From contig JAKJXP020000195.1 of assembly GCA_022225965.2 (NCBI GenBank), positions 1 through 29,826 on the forward strand: DNA of 29,826 nt, in the 5' to 3' direction. Under the pieces are notes generated by a model that did no database searches, was not told the origin of the DNA, and worked only from the letters and a program-made list of their open reading frames with translations. Source of the DNA: Diatrype stigma. Lineage: Eukaryota > Ascomycota > Sordariomycetes > Xylariales > Diatrypaceae. A program made the translations under genes and the position numbers. Below are positions 10,810 through 21,552 of this stretch, piece by piece (positions within the stretch are counted from its first letter, which is position 1; each line of letters opens with the position of its first letter).

Positions 10810-12939
10810 CGAAATCGGTTTTATATTCGGCCGAAAGTTTAATTAAATATTTATTTCGAAAAGATAATTGCTATTACCGATTATAATATAAATGCATACC
10901 GTTAATATTATAATTCGTACGAATGTATTATTATGTTATAAATTTTTTAAATATTCGAAACGAACTCGATTTAAAATAACCTTACGTAATTTTCGTTAAG
11001 AAAAATTCGTAATATTCGTATTACAAAATTAACCGAAGGCTTAATATTATAAGCATTTATTAATTAAAATATAAATTAATAATTAATTATTAATTCCGTC
11101 GAAAAAGCGTATTCGCAAATATATTTTCGATTAACGATACGCGTATTGTTATAAAATTAATATCGAATCCCGCCGAATAAACGAAAACGTTACGAAAAGC
11201 GTTTATCGAAAGAATTGCCTTTATTTTAAGGCTAAATAAGCCGTATTAGGCCGTTATATTATTAATATATACGATAATCGTACCGTATATTTACGTTAAG
11301 CCGAATAATAAAAAGGCTTTTTGGATTATAATTAATTCGAAAATATTAATTAAAAGTTATAATTCGTTTTTGCCAAATAAATAATAAAAGGCTTAAATGG
11401 CCGGAATAAATAAATTCGTACGCTAACTTTTTTAAATCGGGCTTTCGTAATATTAAAAACCTTTAAACGCGGATTTCGAAAAATCCATAAATAAATAAAA
11501 AACCGTTCGGTTCAAATTTATTAATAAATAAATGCCATTAAAATTCCGAAAAAAGTCCTTTTATTATCGTAAATCCTTTATAACGCCGCTATTAAACGGA
11601 CGTTATAAACGTAAGTTATATATAAAAACGAAAAAGCCCTAAATCCCGTATAAAAAAAACTTATTTAAAGGCATTACCATTATGTAAAAACTTAAAAAAC
11701 CGGCAATCCGTTTAGCTTAACGGCCGGAAAAAATACTTACGATAAAAATATTAATAATTAATTTATTAACCTTTATAAGTTTTTATTTTAATAAACGGGC
11801 GTTTATCGACGTTATATCGATTTCGATTTCGAGGATTTCGAAAATTATGCTTTAACCGTTTTTTTTTTTGGAATTCGATAAAATTCTTAATGCGGCAATT
11901 AATTTATTATAAAAAAAATGCAACGGAATTGCAATTTTTCCAAAAAGAAATATAAAAATAAAATCGTTAAAATAATAAGCAATTAATATTTCGATAAATA
12001 ATACGAAACGGATTTAATAAAAAGCTTTTATAAATAAATTAAATAAATACGAAACCGTATAAAGGCCGAATAAAAAGCAATTTTCGTAATAAAACCTTTT
12101 GCATTATTCGAAACCGAATAATCGACGTTATAATGCCGTTACGGGCATTATACGAAATACGTCTTTAAGGTTTTTCTTAACGAAAAAAAAACCCTTTATT
12201 AAAGCGACATACGAAATCGAAAACGTTTTCGATTTTAATATATTTAAATATAGCATTTATTTCCGGAATTTAATCGTTAACCGAATCTTCCGAAAAATAA
12301 AAAAAGTAATATATTTTGCGTTATTTTCCGTTCGGTTTTGGTACGAAGCCGAACGGAAAAAAAACGAAACCGAACGGCAGGAAAAACGAAACGAAAACGA
12401 CGCAATCGAATATAAAATCGTTTTTTAATTATTATTAAATTATCGCCGGATTTTCGTAAGCTATTGCGAAATTTCCGGAAATTATCGATAGGAATTATTA
12501 CGTATAACCGAATTAAATATCGTATATAAATATGTCGTCAATTAAAATAAAAAGTTTTCCGAAATAACGCCTAAAAGCGGCCCTTTATTTTTCGGCAATT
12601 AAGAAAAACGGCGAATCCCGAAAGGGACTTTTGTTTATAAAGAAAATTTCGAAAGGAAAGAATATATTAATATCCGGCCTAACCGGGAAAAAATTACGTA
12701 TTTAAATGAATAATTAAATTATTTTCGAATCTTTCGGTATTACGGACGAATTATTAAACCCGGACGTAATAATATTCGAATTTTATTCGAATTTATTATT
12801 GTATTTCGTAATTTTATAATTTCCGTTATAATTAAAGCATTTATAAGGCTTTTCGCATTTATTACCGGAAACCTTTTAAACGTATTTGCTTTTGTTTTAA
12901 TTGCGGCAAATATTTCTATTAAGGACGTTCCGAACTTCC

Positions 12940-13190
12940 TGCTTTTAGCTAGAAGTGCCGGCGGCGTCGATAACGTCGACTATATATAAGGGCACAGCAC
13001 CGCTATATAATATTCAGTACTATTTATTACCAGTATAGAAATAAAGTTATAAAGTAGTAAAAGCATGAATTTCTATGAAGTATTAGGGATTTTAAGGACT
13101 TTTATATAGTCCTTAATAGTATTAAGTAAGGGTACGTAGTATTAAGTAATCCTAGGAACTACTGTACTACGTAATAATTTCTTTAAAAGG
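12940..13190. other. RIP-sparse island with two hairpins
   Basis: About 250 bp that keep CA/TG and have little CpG in the right half, unlike the DNA on either side. It has a TATATATAAGGG motif near 12985, a hairpin with arms TTAAGGACT (13092-13100) and AGTCCTTAA (13108-13116), and a second with arms ACGTAGTA (13134-13141) and TACTACGT (13165-13172). AGTATTAAGTAA is repeated at 13118 and 13138. It could be part of a younger solo LTR or another short insertion. No coding function is supported. Confidence 0.5.
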
Positions 13191-14183
13191 TTTTTCGGGC
13201 TTTAAGCGGCGCTGAAGCGCTTTCGTTATATATTTTAAGGGCGTTAAAAAAAAAGAATTCGTTAATTTAATCCGGCTTTTCGTTTTTTTATTTCGCCGCG
13301 TTATGGCCGAAATTTATTACGAAAATTATGCGAATTATTATATATATAAATATGTATTTTATTCGATAAGCTTATTCGTATTTCGTTATGTATTCGGTAA
13401 AGCGTATTATGTTTATTTATACGTTTAAATGCATTAAAAAAAAGCGAGCGTAAATTTTTATATATCGAACGAAGCATTAAAAGAAAATATGTAAATCGGA
13501 ACCGTAATAAGGAATTTTTCCGGTATTAAGAACGAATCGAAATTTAAAGTTAACGATACGAACGTTTAAAGCTTCGTTTTGCGCTTTCGAATAAACGTTA
13601 ATCCGAAATTTAATTAGGTTTAAAGATTTAAATTTAAATTTAAATATTTATATTATATAACGTACTTTTACGTCCGGAAATATATTTACGGTACTTATTA
13701 CGATATTAAAATATTCATTAATTTCGTTATTTAAATTCGAACCGCGTTTTTGGGTTTTTTTTTCATAATGCCGACGGGCCATTTTATTTTATAGCTTTTG
13801 CTTTTTTAATTCGATTTTATATATTTTAAGCCGGCGCTTATGGAAATCGAACTTTTCGGCTAAAAAAACAAATTCGAAAAATTCGTTAGCCGTATTTACG
13901 CGTAATCTTTTTATAAACCTCGCGGCCGGCAATAAAAAACCGATAATATCGGTTTTTAATACTGTATTAAAAGCCGCCGGCGCCTTTAATAAAAACCGCG
14001 TTATGCGTTTTTCGGTACCTGCGGCGACGATTTTTAAAAGCGCGTTTTAAATAATAAAAATGAATATAAGAATATTATTAGAATTTATTATATCGGAATT
14101 TATAAATAAATAACAATTAATTAATAAATCGAACTTAAGAAATATTTATAAAGAATTCGAATTAAAATTCGAAATAAAAGCGG

Positions 14184-14282
14184 CGGCGCAATTATAAAGC
14201 TAATTGAATTATTAATTATTATTATTATAAATAGCAGGTTACAGTATAAAACCCTTTTAAACCCGTAAACTAATTTATTTAT
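14184..14282. repeat. Second copy of the 1538-1640 repeat segment, at the RIP block edge
   Basis: Matches 1538-1640 in order and strand but keeps more C and G (GCGGCGGCGCAATT here against ACGATAACGCAATT there). Similarity ends at ATTTATTTAT, just before GCAGCTACGGGGCGC. That is also where base composition returns to normal, so this is probably the end of a repeat element. Confidence 0.75.
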
Positions 14283-15011
14283 GCAGCTACGGGGCGCTAG
14301 GATTAGGGGTAAGGTATCGAGGTATAATACGATAGGTATCCTAAGGCTTATAATAAGTGTTTCTTAGATTACATTATAACTGCGAGCTTAAAACTCTTCG
14401 GGCCTTTCTCATAGTATCTCACACATTTTACGATGTCCGAAACGAGACATTGTTTAGACTTGAGATTTTCTCGAGTTAGAATACTCCAAGTCCTGGAAAG
14501 GCCCATAGGCGAAATTCTCCGGCCAGCTTTTAAAATCTTGCTGCTAAGCAGTAAGCAGCTGTTAAAGGATCTAATAAAGCATATAAGGTCAGCTTATTCG
14601 CGGATTATACGAAAATGCTAGGGTTGCGATTTCGCCTTCGGAAAAACCGATTTAAAAGACGAGAAACTACAGGGTACATTTGTTAAATAAGTTCTAAATG
14701 CGTTGAAATATATGGAAAACGGAATGGCTATAATAGGGTTTGTCGAGGTCATATGGTAGAACCGGCGAAAAAGTACCGGAACGCCGGCATAAAATGTGGC
14801 GCAAGTAATGAAGCCAACAGAGCTATCATCCTTCGTTGCGAAAGGCATATAAGCCGTGCATAATTATTACGCTCATTTAAGTATAAATTAAGAAGTCAAA
14901 CTGCTTAAGACTTCTTTCGAATAAGTATATGTTCTTTAACTAACAAACGCTGGAGCCAAACATTTAGCAACCTCGAAATCCGCCACCATATACCCCATCA
15001 ACGCCCTTATA
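14283..15011. other. Intergenic region between the RIP block and the NmrA-like gene
   Basis: Normal-composition DNA with short open frames on both strands (for example 14433-14621 plus and 14618-14848 minus). None resembles a known family or has convincing coding character. It should contain the promoter of the downstream gene. Confidence 0.6.
14882..14888 (+). promoter_or_regulatory. Candidate TATA box of the NmrA-like gene
   Basis: TATAAAT lies about 124 bp upstream of the start codon at 15012. Right after it is an inverted repeat, AAGAAGTC (14890-14897) and GACTTCTT (14909-14916), with an 11-nt loop. Position is plausible for a fungal core promoter, but there is no direct support. Confidence 0.35.
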
Positions 15012-15938
15012 ATGGCCACCGTAATTGTCTTCGGCCCAACAGGCAACAATGCCTCCGTCGCCGCCCAAACTGCCCACCAACATGGCGCCAAAGTCTGGCT
15101 CGCCATGCGCGACCCTTCCAAAGCCATCCCAGGCCTTACCCCCGCGGCCGAGAAAGCAGGCAACTACTCGCGCGTCCAGGCCGACCTTAGCAAGCCCGAT
15201 ACCGTCGCCGCGGCCGTCAAGACCGCGGGCGCCACGCGCGCCTTTATTTACGTCGCCCAGGGCACGCCCGATTATATGAAGGGCACCGCCGAAGCGCTCA
15301 AAGCCGCCGGCGTCGAATTCGTCGTGCTGTTAAGCAGCTCTACTATCGGGCATACTCCACACGCGGACGTGCAGCCGAGCGAGTTTATCCCGTACATGCA
15401 TGCGCGGCTCGAGGTTACGTTGGATGAAGTTTACGGGCCAGATGGGTATGTGGCTGTGCGTCCCGGGGGGTTTGCTACGAATTTGTTGCGGCAGAAGGAG
15501 GGGATTCGCGCCGGGGAGGTGAAGATGTATGGGCCCGGGTTTAAGATTGACTGCATTACACCCGTGGACCTAGGCGGGGTAATCGGGACGGTTTTGGCTG
15601 AGGGGCCGCGGGACGGCCAGCGCAAGGTCTTTGTGTATGGCCCGCAGATTCTGTCGCAGAAGCAGGGACTGGAGATTATTGGCGAGGTGCTAGGGAAGGA
15701 AGTCAAGGTTTGGGACATTGATGCGGAGGAGGCGTTGGCGCAGCATCTTGCTAAGGGTATTCCCAAGCCAATAGCGGACTATATGATTAGGTCATTAGGG
15801 GACACAGACCCCGAGTTGGAAGATGGTTCGTGGCTCGCGCATTACAAGGAGGGCATGGAAAATGTAAAGAAGTATACGGGAAGGCCTGCCACTGGGTTCC
15901 GGGAGTGGGTTAAGGCAAACTTGGAGCTCTTCAAGTGA
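15012..15938 (+). CDS. NmrA-like NAD(P)-binding Rossmann protein
   Basis: An intronless 308-residue protein, the usual length for NmrA-like/atypical short-chain dehydrogenases. The N-terminus has a beta strand leading into GPTGNNA (residues 8-14), the GxxGxxG dinucleotide loop with Ala in the last position. Arg33 and Lys37 in RDPSK are the pair that commonly holds the NADP 2'-phosphate in this family. Other family-like stretches are AALKAAGVEFVVLLSS and VRPGGFATNLL. There is no Tyr-x-x-x-Lys of classical SDRs, so it may be an NADP(H) sensor (HSCARG/NmrA type) or a quinone or isoflavone-type reductase; substrate unknown. It is probably cytosolic, with no signal or membrane segment. The start ATG has a good context (TATAATGGCC). 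Codon endings shift from C-rich to G-rich part way through (about 15320-15410). It is the first intact gene from the telomere. Confidence 0.92.
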   Translation: MATVIVFGPTGNNASVAAQTAHQHGAKVWLAMRDPSKAIPGLTPAAEKAGNYSRVQADLSKPDTVAAAVKTAGATRAFIYVAQGTPDYMKGTAEALKAAGVEFVVLLSSSTIGHTPHADVQPSEFIPYMHARLEVTLDEVYGPDGYVAVRPGGFATNLLRQKEGIRAGEVKMYGPGFKIDCITPVDLGGVIGTVLAEGPRDGQRKVFVYGPQILSQKQGLEIIGEVLGKEVKVWDIDAEEALAQHLAKGIPKPIADYMIRSLGDTDPELEDGSWLAHYKEGMENVKKYTGRPATGFREWVKANLELFK

Positions 15939-16024
15939 GCCTATGGACTTGAAAGGGGGGAGTGGGGGTGGGGTTGTTGTTGTTCCAGAATCAGACGTAA
16001 TTATTTCCTGGACCATTGCCAATT

Positions 16025-16076
16025 GCTGGTGGCTTGTGGCTGGTATGTGGCTTGTTTGTGGCTAGTAGTGGCTGGT
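16025..16076. repeat. Degenerate TGGCTNGT-type short tandem repeat
   Basis: A run of imperfect TGGCTGGT, TGGCTTGT and TGGCTAGT units about 90 bp after the NmrA-like stop codon, probably in or near its 3' untranslated region. It looks like a decayed microsatellite. Confidence 0.6.
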
Positions 16077-16379
16077 GATGCAGAAGGCGGCGCCCGCCAC
16101 ACTTAGAACAAAGTGGTCTGAGTCTCTGAAATAGGGGGACTCATGCAAAGTTAAGAGCCACTCTATTGTTAGTCACCATGTCGCTTTTGACAGCATATGG
16201 ACATCTCGATACCAAGGTCGTTGTCGTCACATCCCGCAAGGGGAAGTAAAGGAAGATAGTTCACGGAACTTTAAGAATAGTTCAATTATTCAGTCCCAGA
16301 ACCATTAAATAAGTCGCGATGGTTCCGATGAAACCTCGATGACGCGTAACAAAGGAAGACCAGGAAATAGAAAACTATA

Positions 16380-16398
16380 TTTAAAGTTAAACTTTAAA
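16380..16398. repeat. 19-bp inverted repeat in the intergenic gap
   Basis: TTTAAAGTT, a single A, then AACTTTAAA: two perfect 9-bp arms around one base. A further half-site, AAACTTTAAA, occurs about 30 bp downstream near 16418-16427. The pattern could be a dimeric protein-binding site, but AT-rich palindromes of this kind also arise by chance. Confidence 0.5.
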
Positions 16399-17944
16399 AC
16401 ATAACCTCAAAAAGGGTAAACTTTAAATGTGGAATAGTTGCGAGCACGAATATATAATAGTCGCGATCATGAGCGATTATCATGCATACTAACGTCACAT
16501 AACAGAAGAAGAGCTGAAGGGAAAGCAAAATGGAACATACCCGTCCCTAGATGAAGCAAGCCACCTACTTCATTATCTAGTTCCTACTATCATATTTACC
16601 ATAGGGATCCCACACCTTTGCTGATTTCGAATTGCTTATAAGTGGATGTCATAACAGCTAGAGCTGACGACATATGGTCTGGCCACAGGACAATGGCCCG
16701 CTTCTCGACTGTGGTACGTGTTGTGATCGCCTAAAGAATTGCGATATAAACAGCCTCAGTGGTGGAACCAGTCCGATCTGATCGTGGAGACACACGAACA
16801 TAGGCCAAAGACCGACAGACCAACCTAGACCACGGGAGTCGACGTCGAACTCATTCGAGCGACCGGGTCGGCTAGGCCGAGGCTGATCTTAGTCGAAGAG
16901 AACTCGACGAGAACTCGACCAGACTTTCACAAGTTCGGCACTTGCCAGGTCCCGAATACAAGAATAGAGGAAGAAGGGCCGAGCCTAGCTTTGAATGTTA
17001 TATGAGAAGCGTCGCAACTTAATAGACTGAAGAGGCGGTCCCTTGCATTGTATCAGGATGAATATATCAGCTAGAGGATTCTAGCACGTGTTTTTTTCGG
17101 TATTTCATGCGTCCAGTCGTGCCTTATCTTTTAGCAGGCATCTAGCAGGCTTACGAGACACTTACGAGCTGCTATTCGTTGTTTTCGGGCGAGCGGCCTC
17201 AGCTTGTAACTGTGTCATGTAAGACCGTCGATTTTCTTGGCTCCTGTTGAAGCCTGTTCAACGCGTTGTGGCAGCGTCTTAGCTAGGCAGCTAGAGGCGG
17301 GGGCTGGTGTTCGTCATTGTGGTAGTCGATGTCGACATCTCTTGGCGTTCTTGGAACAGGCCTTAGGACAACTTATGCTGGATTCCGCACACGGGAAAGC
17401 CGCCAATCTTGGATCTGTCACCGAACCAGTGCCCCGTACTCGACGTAGTACGATCATGTTTGTTACTATTGTATGTCCCTCCGCGGGGTATAGTGCTCGG
17501 CGGAGAGGCGTAGTACTATGTAGGGGGTGCGGCTGCGGCTGTGAAACAAAAGGTTCCCATTCGCTTCTGCGTCGCAATACCAATTCCCTATTATAAGGTT
17601 CAACACCAACAACCCACATTATAGGTACGAGCGAGACCCATCCAGCTGGGATTTTCGTCTAGCGCTGCAACTTGGAATCTGGGCGCATCCAGGATCTGTA
17701 TCGGATGCCAGCTATAATAGACAAGCCATATATCATGCGGTTCTGCCCAGAGGGTTCAGTTGAATGTACCTGAGTTGCATCTTCGAAACTCCAAGGTCCT
17801 CCTTCTTGGAAACCTTGCCTATCTTCTCTTATCATCAGGATCCGGCATTCGTCATTTGGCCGGTGTAAACCCCCTAGATCTGAAAGGCACACCAAGCTCA
17901 CACCAGGCTTACATTAGGGTTACATATATTTGCTATACAAGGCA

Positions 17945-20652
17945 ATGTCCCAAGCCAAGGTCGGCCGCGGCCTAGCCAAGGCCGTAGGCATCGACGTCGA
18001 CTACCGAGCGCATGATGAGCCCAAGGAGTTTCTTGATTCGGCTGCCGCATCGCTACAACCTGTAGCAGACCCCTACTATGAAGAGGAGCCATCACTACGG
18101 GAGGTTGTGCACTCGCTATTACCAACGGCAGAGAGCACAACGGCGTACATTCGATCGCTATTCCCATTTTGGTCCTGGATCTTCCACTACAACCTGACAT
18201 GGGCGTTCGGCGACTTCATCGCGGGCGTCACCGTGGGATTCGTCGTCATTCCGCAAGGCATGGCCTATGCGATATTGGCGGAGCTCCCTGCCGAGTACGG
18301 GCTGTACACGTCTTTCGTCGGTTTCCTGTTGTACTGGGCCTTTGCGACGTCCAAGGACATTACCATCGGCACCGTAGCAGTCCTATCGACGCTCGTGGGA
18401 ACAGTCGTGCAGCGTGTGCAGGCCGAGTATGGCACGGACGCATTCCCGCCCGAAATGATCGCGCGCGGGCTGTCTATCATTGTCGGCGCTGTGTTGCTGT
18501 TTATTGGCCTTGTGCGCCTCGGATGGATTGTCGAGTTCATCCCGCTTGTGGGCATCACATCGTTCATGACGGGCGCCGCCATCAACATCGCTGCCGGGCA
18601 GGTCCCAGCACTACTCGGCATCAGCGGTGTCAAGACCCGCGAAGCCACGTATCTGGTCATCATCAACACCCTCAAAGCCCTGCCGCGCGCCAAACTTGAC
18701 GCTGCCATGGGCGTTTCCGCTCTCGCTATGCTGTATATCATCCGGCTCTTCTGCAACTTTATGGCCCGCCGTCAGCCTGCGCGCCAGAAGCTCTGGTTCT
18801 TCGTCTCAACACTGCGCATGGCTTTTGTGATCCTGCTGTATATTTTGATCAGCTGGCTTGTCAACCGCCACGTAAATTGGGACAGCAGCAAAGCCAAGTT
18901 CAAGATCCTCGGCCATGTCCCAAGCGGTACGTTCCTTCCACGCGTCTTTCTCTCCGTTTTGGGGGGTTTGGGTATCTCCGGCCTTTATTTACCTGTTCTT
19001 TGTTTCTGCTTTGAAAGTCCAGTCTACCGTCGCTAATTATTCCTCCATCTGCAGGTTTCCAAGTGCACGGTGCGCCTACCATGAACACTGATTTGCTGTC
19101 AGCGCTTGCCCCCGACATCCCGGCAGCTATCATCGTCGCTATCATCGAACACATCGCCATTTCCAAGTCCTTTGGGCGCGTGAACAACTACGTCATTGAC
19201 CCGTCGCAAGAGCTTGTCGCTGTGGGCTTCACCAACGTGATAGGGCCCTTCCTGGGCGCGTATCCGGCAACCGGGTCGTTTTCGCGGACGGCTATCAAGT
19301 CCAAGGCCGGTGTGCGGACGCCGCTCGCAGGGCTTTGGACGGCCGTCATCGTGTTGCTGGCTCTATATGCGCTGACTTCAGTCTTCTTCTACATTCCGTC
19401 AGCTAGTCTTGCGGGCCTCATCATTCACGCTGTCGGTGACCTCATTACACCCCCTAATGTTGTGTACCGCTTCTGGCAGGTATCCCCGCTCGAGGCGTTC
19501 GTGTTCTTCGCCACGGTCCTTCTCATGATCTTTACCGACCTAGAGACTGGCATATACTTCGCCATATGCTTCTCCGTTGCCGTCGTCCTTGTCCGCATCG
19601 CCAAGACTCGCGGTCGTTTCCTCGGTCGTGCCAAGATCTACCGCGTTAGCACTGCTAAGGGCAACAGGGACAGCAATGGCAAGGAGGCCATACCTTTGAC
19701 CTCTAGGGACGCGTATCTACCTCTCGATCATCGTGACGGCACTAACCCCAGCGTACGGATCGACGTTCCGTATCCGGGGGTCCTCGTGTATCGCTTCAGC
19801 GAGGGGTTCAACTACATCAATGCTGGGCACAACATGGACGTATTGACGTCGGCAGTAATGGCAGAGACCCGACCTACCGTACTGAACAGGTACAGCAAAC
19901 TTGGAGTAAGTTCCTATCAACCTAGCCCGACCCTGAGTGGGGTGGGGGAAAGGACAGAGGGGGGCGGAGAGAGAGGCGGAGACGGAGACTGAAAGACATA
20001 TATATACTAATCATTGCCTCAATAGGACCGCCCTTGGAATGACCCTGGCCCCCGCCGCGGGAAGCCGATCGATGCTGAAGACGATCGGCCAACATTGCGG
20101 GCGATAGTGCTCGACTGCTCTGCAGTACATGGCGTCGACGTGACGGCAATGCAGGCCCTGATTGACACACGAAACCAGCTGGATCGTCACGCAGCTCCTG
20201 ATGCCGTCGAGTGGCATGTGGCGGGGTTGAGCAGTCGTTGGACACGCCGCGCTTTCGGTGCCGCTGGATTTGGGTACCCGCCAGCCAAATCCCTTGAGGC
20301 ATTCGGCGGCGAGGAGCGACTCAAGACCATCTTCAGCGTTGCTGCAACCGTCGGCCGAGACGGACACGATGGGGAGGAAGGGACTGAGGGGATAAAGACG
20401 GGAGGTGAGAAGATACGCGTCAAGGACGAGGAATCGATCGTCGGTCTCGATGATGTGGATCGTGTCTCGTCGTCGATCGATAATCGGAATGGTAGTGGGA
20501 GTACCAGGGTTCGAAGCGCGGACGGTCTCCCTGTTGGCGCGGCTGCGGTTCAGGGGGTCAATAGGCCTTGGTTCCACATTGATGTTACGGCTGCAGTAGA
20601 GAGCGCGGTCGCCAGCATCGAGGGAAGACAGGTTACAGGGAGAATCCAGTAA
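17945..20652 (+). CDS. SulP-family sulfate permease with C-terminal STAS domain
   Basis: A proton-coupled sulfate importer of the plasma membrane, the entry step of sulfur assimilation (fungal CYS-14/SutB-type family). Exons are 17945-18926, 19055-19905 and 20026-20652. Introns are 128 bp (GTACGT...GCTAAT...CTGCAG) and 120 bp (GTAAGT...TACTAAT...AATAG). The spliced product is 819 aa, normal for the family. The ATG at 17945 is preferred because the frame above it begins only with TTG. Residues about 98-109 hold the first SulP helix (VIPQGMAYA). Residues 115-137 match the SulP signature (PAEYGLYTSFVGFLLYW followed by AFATSK). Many hydrophobic segments follow to about residue 520. The STAS domain starts near 565 and is split by a polar loop, with the conserved VLDCSAVHGVDVTAMQAL near 637-655. 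A long polar tail ends in RIQ. A RIP-mutated MULE starts 68 bp past the stop codon. Confidence 0.95.
18927..19054 (+). other. Intron 1 of the sulfate permease
   Basis: 128 bp, GTACGT donor, GCTAAT branch-like motif near 19032 and CTGCAG acceptor. It splits a Gly codon (G|GT), joining VPSG to FQVHGAP. The frame continues across the junction into the next conserved SulP segment. Confidence 0.9.
19906..20025 (+). other. Intron 2 of the sulfate permease
   Basis: 120 bp, consensus GTAAGT donor, TACTAAT branch site near 20005, AATAG acceptor. It lies between codons inside the STAS domain (SKLG | DRPWND). It includes a G-rich, purine-biased tract (about 19937-19990). Confidence 0.9.
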
Positions 20653-20719
20653 GGGCAGAGGGTAAGGGCAATGCATCACTAGGGTGATTATTGGAGAGGT
20701 ATGATACCATTTTCTTAAG
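20653..20719 (+). other. Short 3' flank of the sulfate permease cut by the MULE
   Basis: 67 bp between the stop codon and the transposon. It probably holds only the first part of the original 3' untranslated region. Its last bases, TTCTTAAG (20712-20719), are the left copy of the transposon target duplication. Confidence 0.7.
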
Positions 20720-20823
20720 GAGTAATGCTATATACTGATTGGTTTTTTTTCTTATATACTGATTACTTTTTTAGGCACCTGCTAGCGGCCCGCTTATAAG
20801 TTTCCGGCCCGACTTATTATAGC
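20720..20823 (+). repeat. Left terminal inverted repeat of the MULE
   Basis: A 104-bp repeat, about 93/104 identical by eye to the reverse complement of 23950-24053; most differences are transitions. It starts GAGTAATGCTATATACTGAT. The motif TATATACTGATT occurs twice, about 25 bp apart, and recurs twice in the right repeat, suggesting paired transposase-binding sites. Confidence 0.92.
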
Positions 20824-21384
20824 GCATTACCCGTTATAATTCAACGCATTACCCATTAATTTATAGCACCTTATAATTATATAATATAAACCCCTTTATT
20901 ATATTATAATGCTTTATCGCCTTTATAATTTTAATTATATATTATTCTTATCGGGTAAATTGAAGCAATTAAATGGAATAAATTAAGGCAATTAAATAAA
21001 GCCGAAATTCCAACATTTTAAAAGCGTTGCTTTAAAAGGGGCGTTTTAGATTAATAATAAGAAATACGATACGTTATAATTAATAATATCAAACGTAAGA
21101 ATTATACAGCAAATTTATATATAAAACATTGCAAATTTAAGCTTTTAAGAATAATTCGAATAATATTAAGCAAATAGGTTATGTTATTTATTATATATAT
21201 TCGACGTTTTATTTAATGCGCCGTTATTTCCGGCGTTTATTTGTAATTAATAAGCTAAAACGCTTAAAAGGTCGAATTCGAAGCTTCATTTTAAGCCCCT
21301 TTATTTTTATTAAAGCCGTTACGATATAATTAGCGGCCTTCGGTGCCGCTATTTAAAGCGTTTCGTAAAACCCCCTTTCTCGCC

Positions 21385-21492
21385 GGGCCATTTCCCGGGC
21401 CATTTTTTGGGCCGCTAGTTGGGCCATTTTCCGGGTTACTTTTCGGGCCGCTAACTGGGCCGCTTTCCGGGCCGCTTTCCGGGCCGCCCGCT
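21385..21492 (-). repeat. Nine-unit 12-bp tandem repeat in the transposase tail
   Basis: Exactly nine units of 12 bp on the GGGCCGCTTTCC pattern, with two adjacent units identical. The period is a multiple of three and on the minus strand it encodes a Gly-Pro-rich series of the GPESGPES type, so the array probably lay in frame at the C-terminus of the original transposase. Confidence 0.9.
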
Positions 21493-21552
21493 AGGCCCTT
21501 TTTATAAAAAGAGATGGTATTTTTTCCGTTTTTATTTAATCTAATATATCGC

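Larger units (their letters stand above)
216..14282. other. AT-rich, RIP-mutated subtelomeric repeat block
   Basis: Nearly the whole stretch is A/T-dominated. CpA and TpG are scarce, TpA is very common and CpG is well kept, which is the signature of repeat-induced point mutation acting on CpA. Reading frames that still resemble transposon proteins are broken mostly by TAA and TAG where Gln or Trp codons are expected. No intact gene is present. The right edge near 14282 is sharp: sequence beyond it has balanced composition. Parts not covered by separate entries (216-934, 1091-1121, 1923-2785, 10815-12940, 13190-14183) are decayed repeat DNA in which I recognise no family. The chromovirus lies inside this block, so its target was probably already repeat DNA. 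Confidence 0.9.
15939..17944. other. Intergenic region with no supported gene
   Basis: About 2 kb of mixed composition. Short overlapping open frames on both strands (mostly 17237-17975) have no recognisable domain and look like chance frames. The right end must carry the sulfate permease promoter; I saw no clear TATA box or palindromic CYS3/MetR-type site. The small repeats listed separately are the only structured features noted. Near 16904 GAGAACTCGAC occurs twice in tandem. Confidence 0.6.

Noticed and set aside
12099..12428. 109-codon plus-strand open frame in the RIP block
   Set aside because: It is AT-rich and Asn/Lys/Ile/Phe-dominated, with no domain, in DNA where RIP distorts stop codon frequency. 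It could be a transposon remnant but I cannot assign it.
13065..13090. MNFYEVLGI-like reading frame resembling the start of a DnaJ J-domain
   Set aside because: The similarity covers only about nine residues; the frame then reaches a stop and lacks helix II and the HPD motif.
14301..14318. GGATTAGGGGTAAGG as an interstitial telomere repeat
   Set aside because: It is a single imperfect unit, far below what is needed to call telomeric sequence.
17237..17619. Overlapping plus and minus open frames of 100-119 codons upstream of the permease
   Set aside because: No family resemblance on either strand, and composition typical of chance frames in GC-balanced DNA.
18169..18756. Long open frames of 163-176 codons overlapping the permease in other frames
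   Set aside because: They are shadows of the GC-rich permease exon; the SulP frame carries the conserved motifs.
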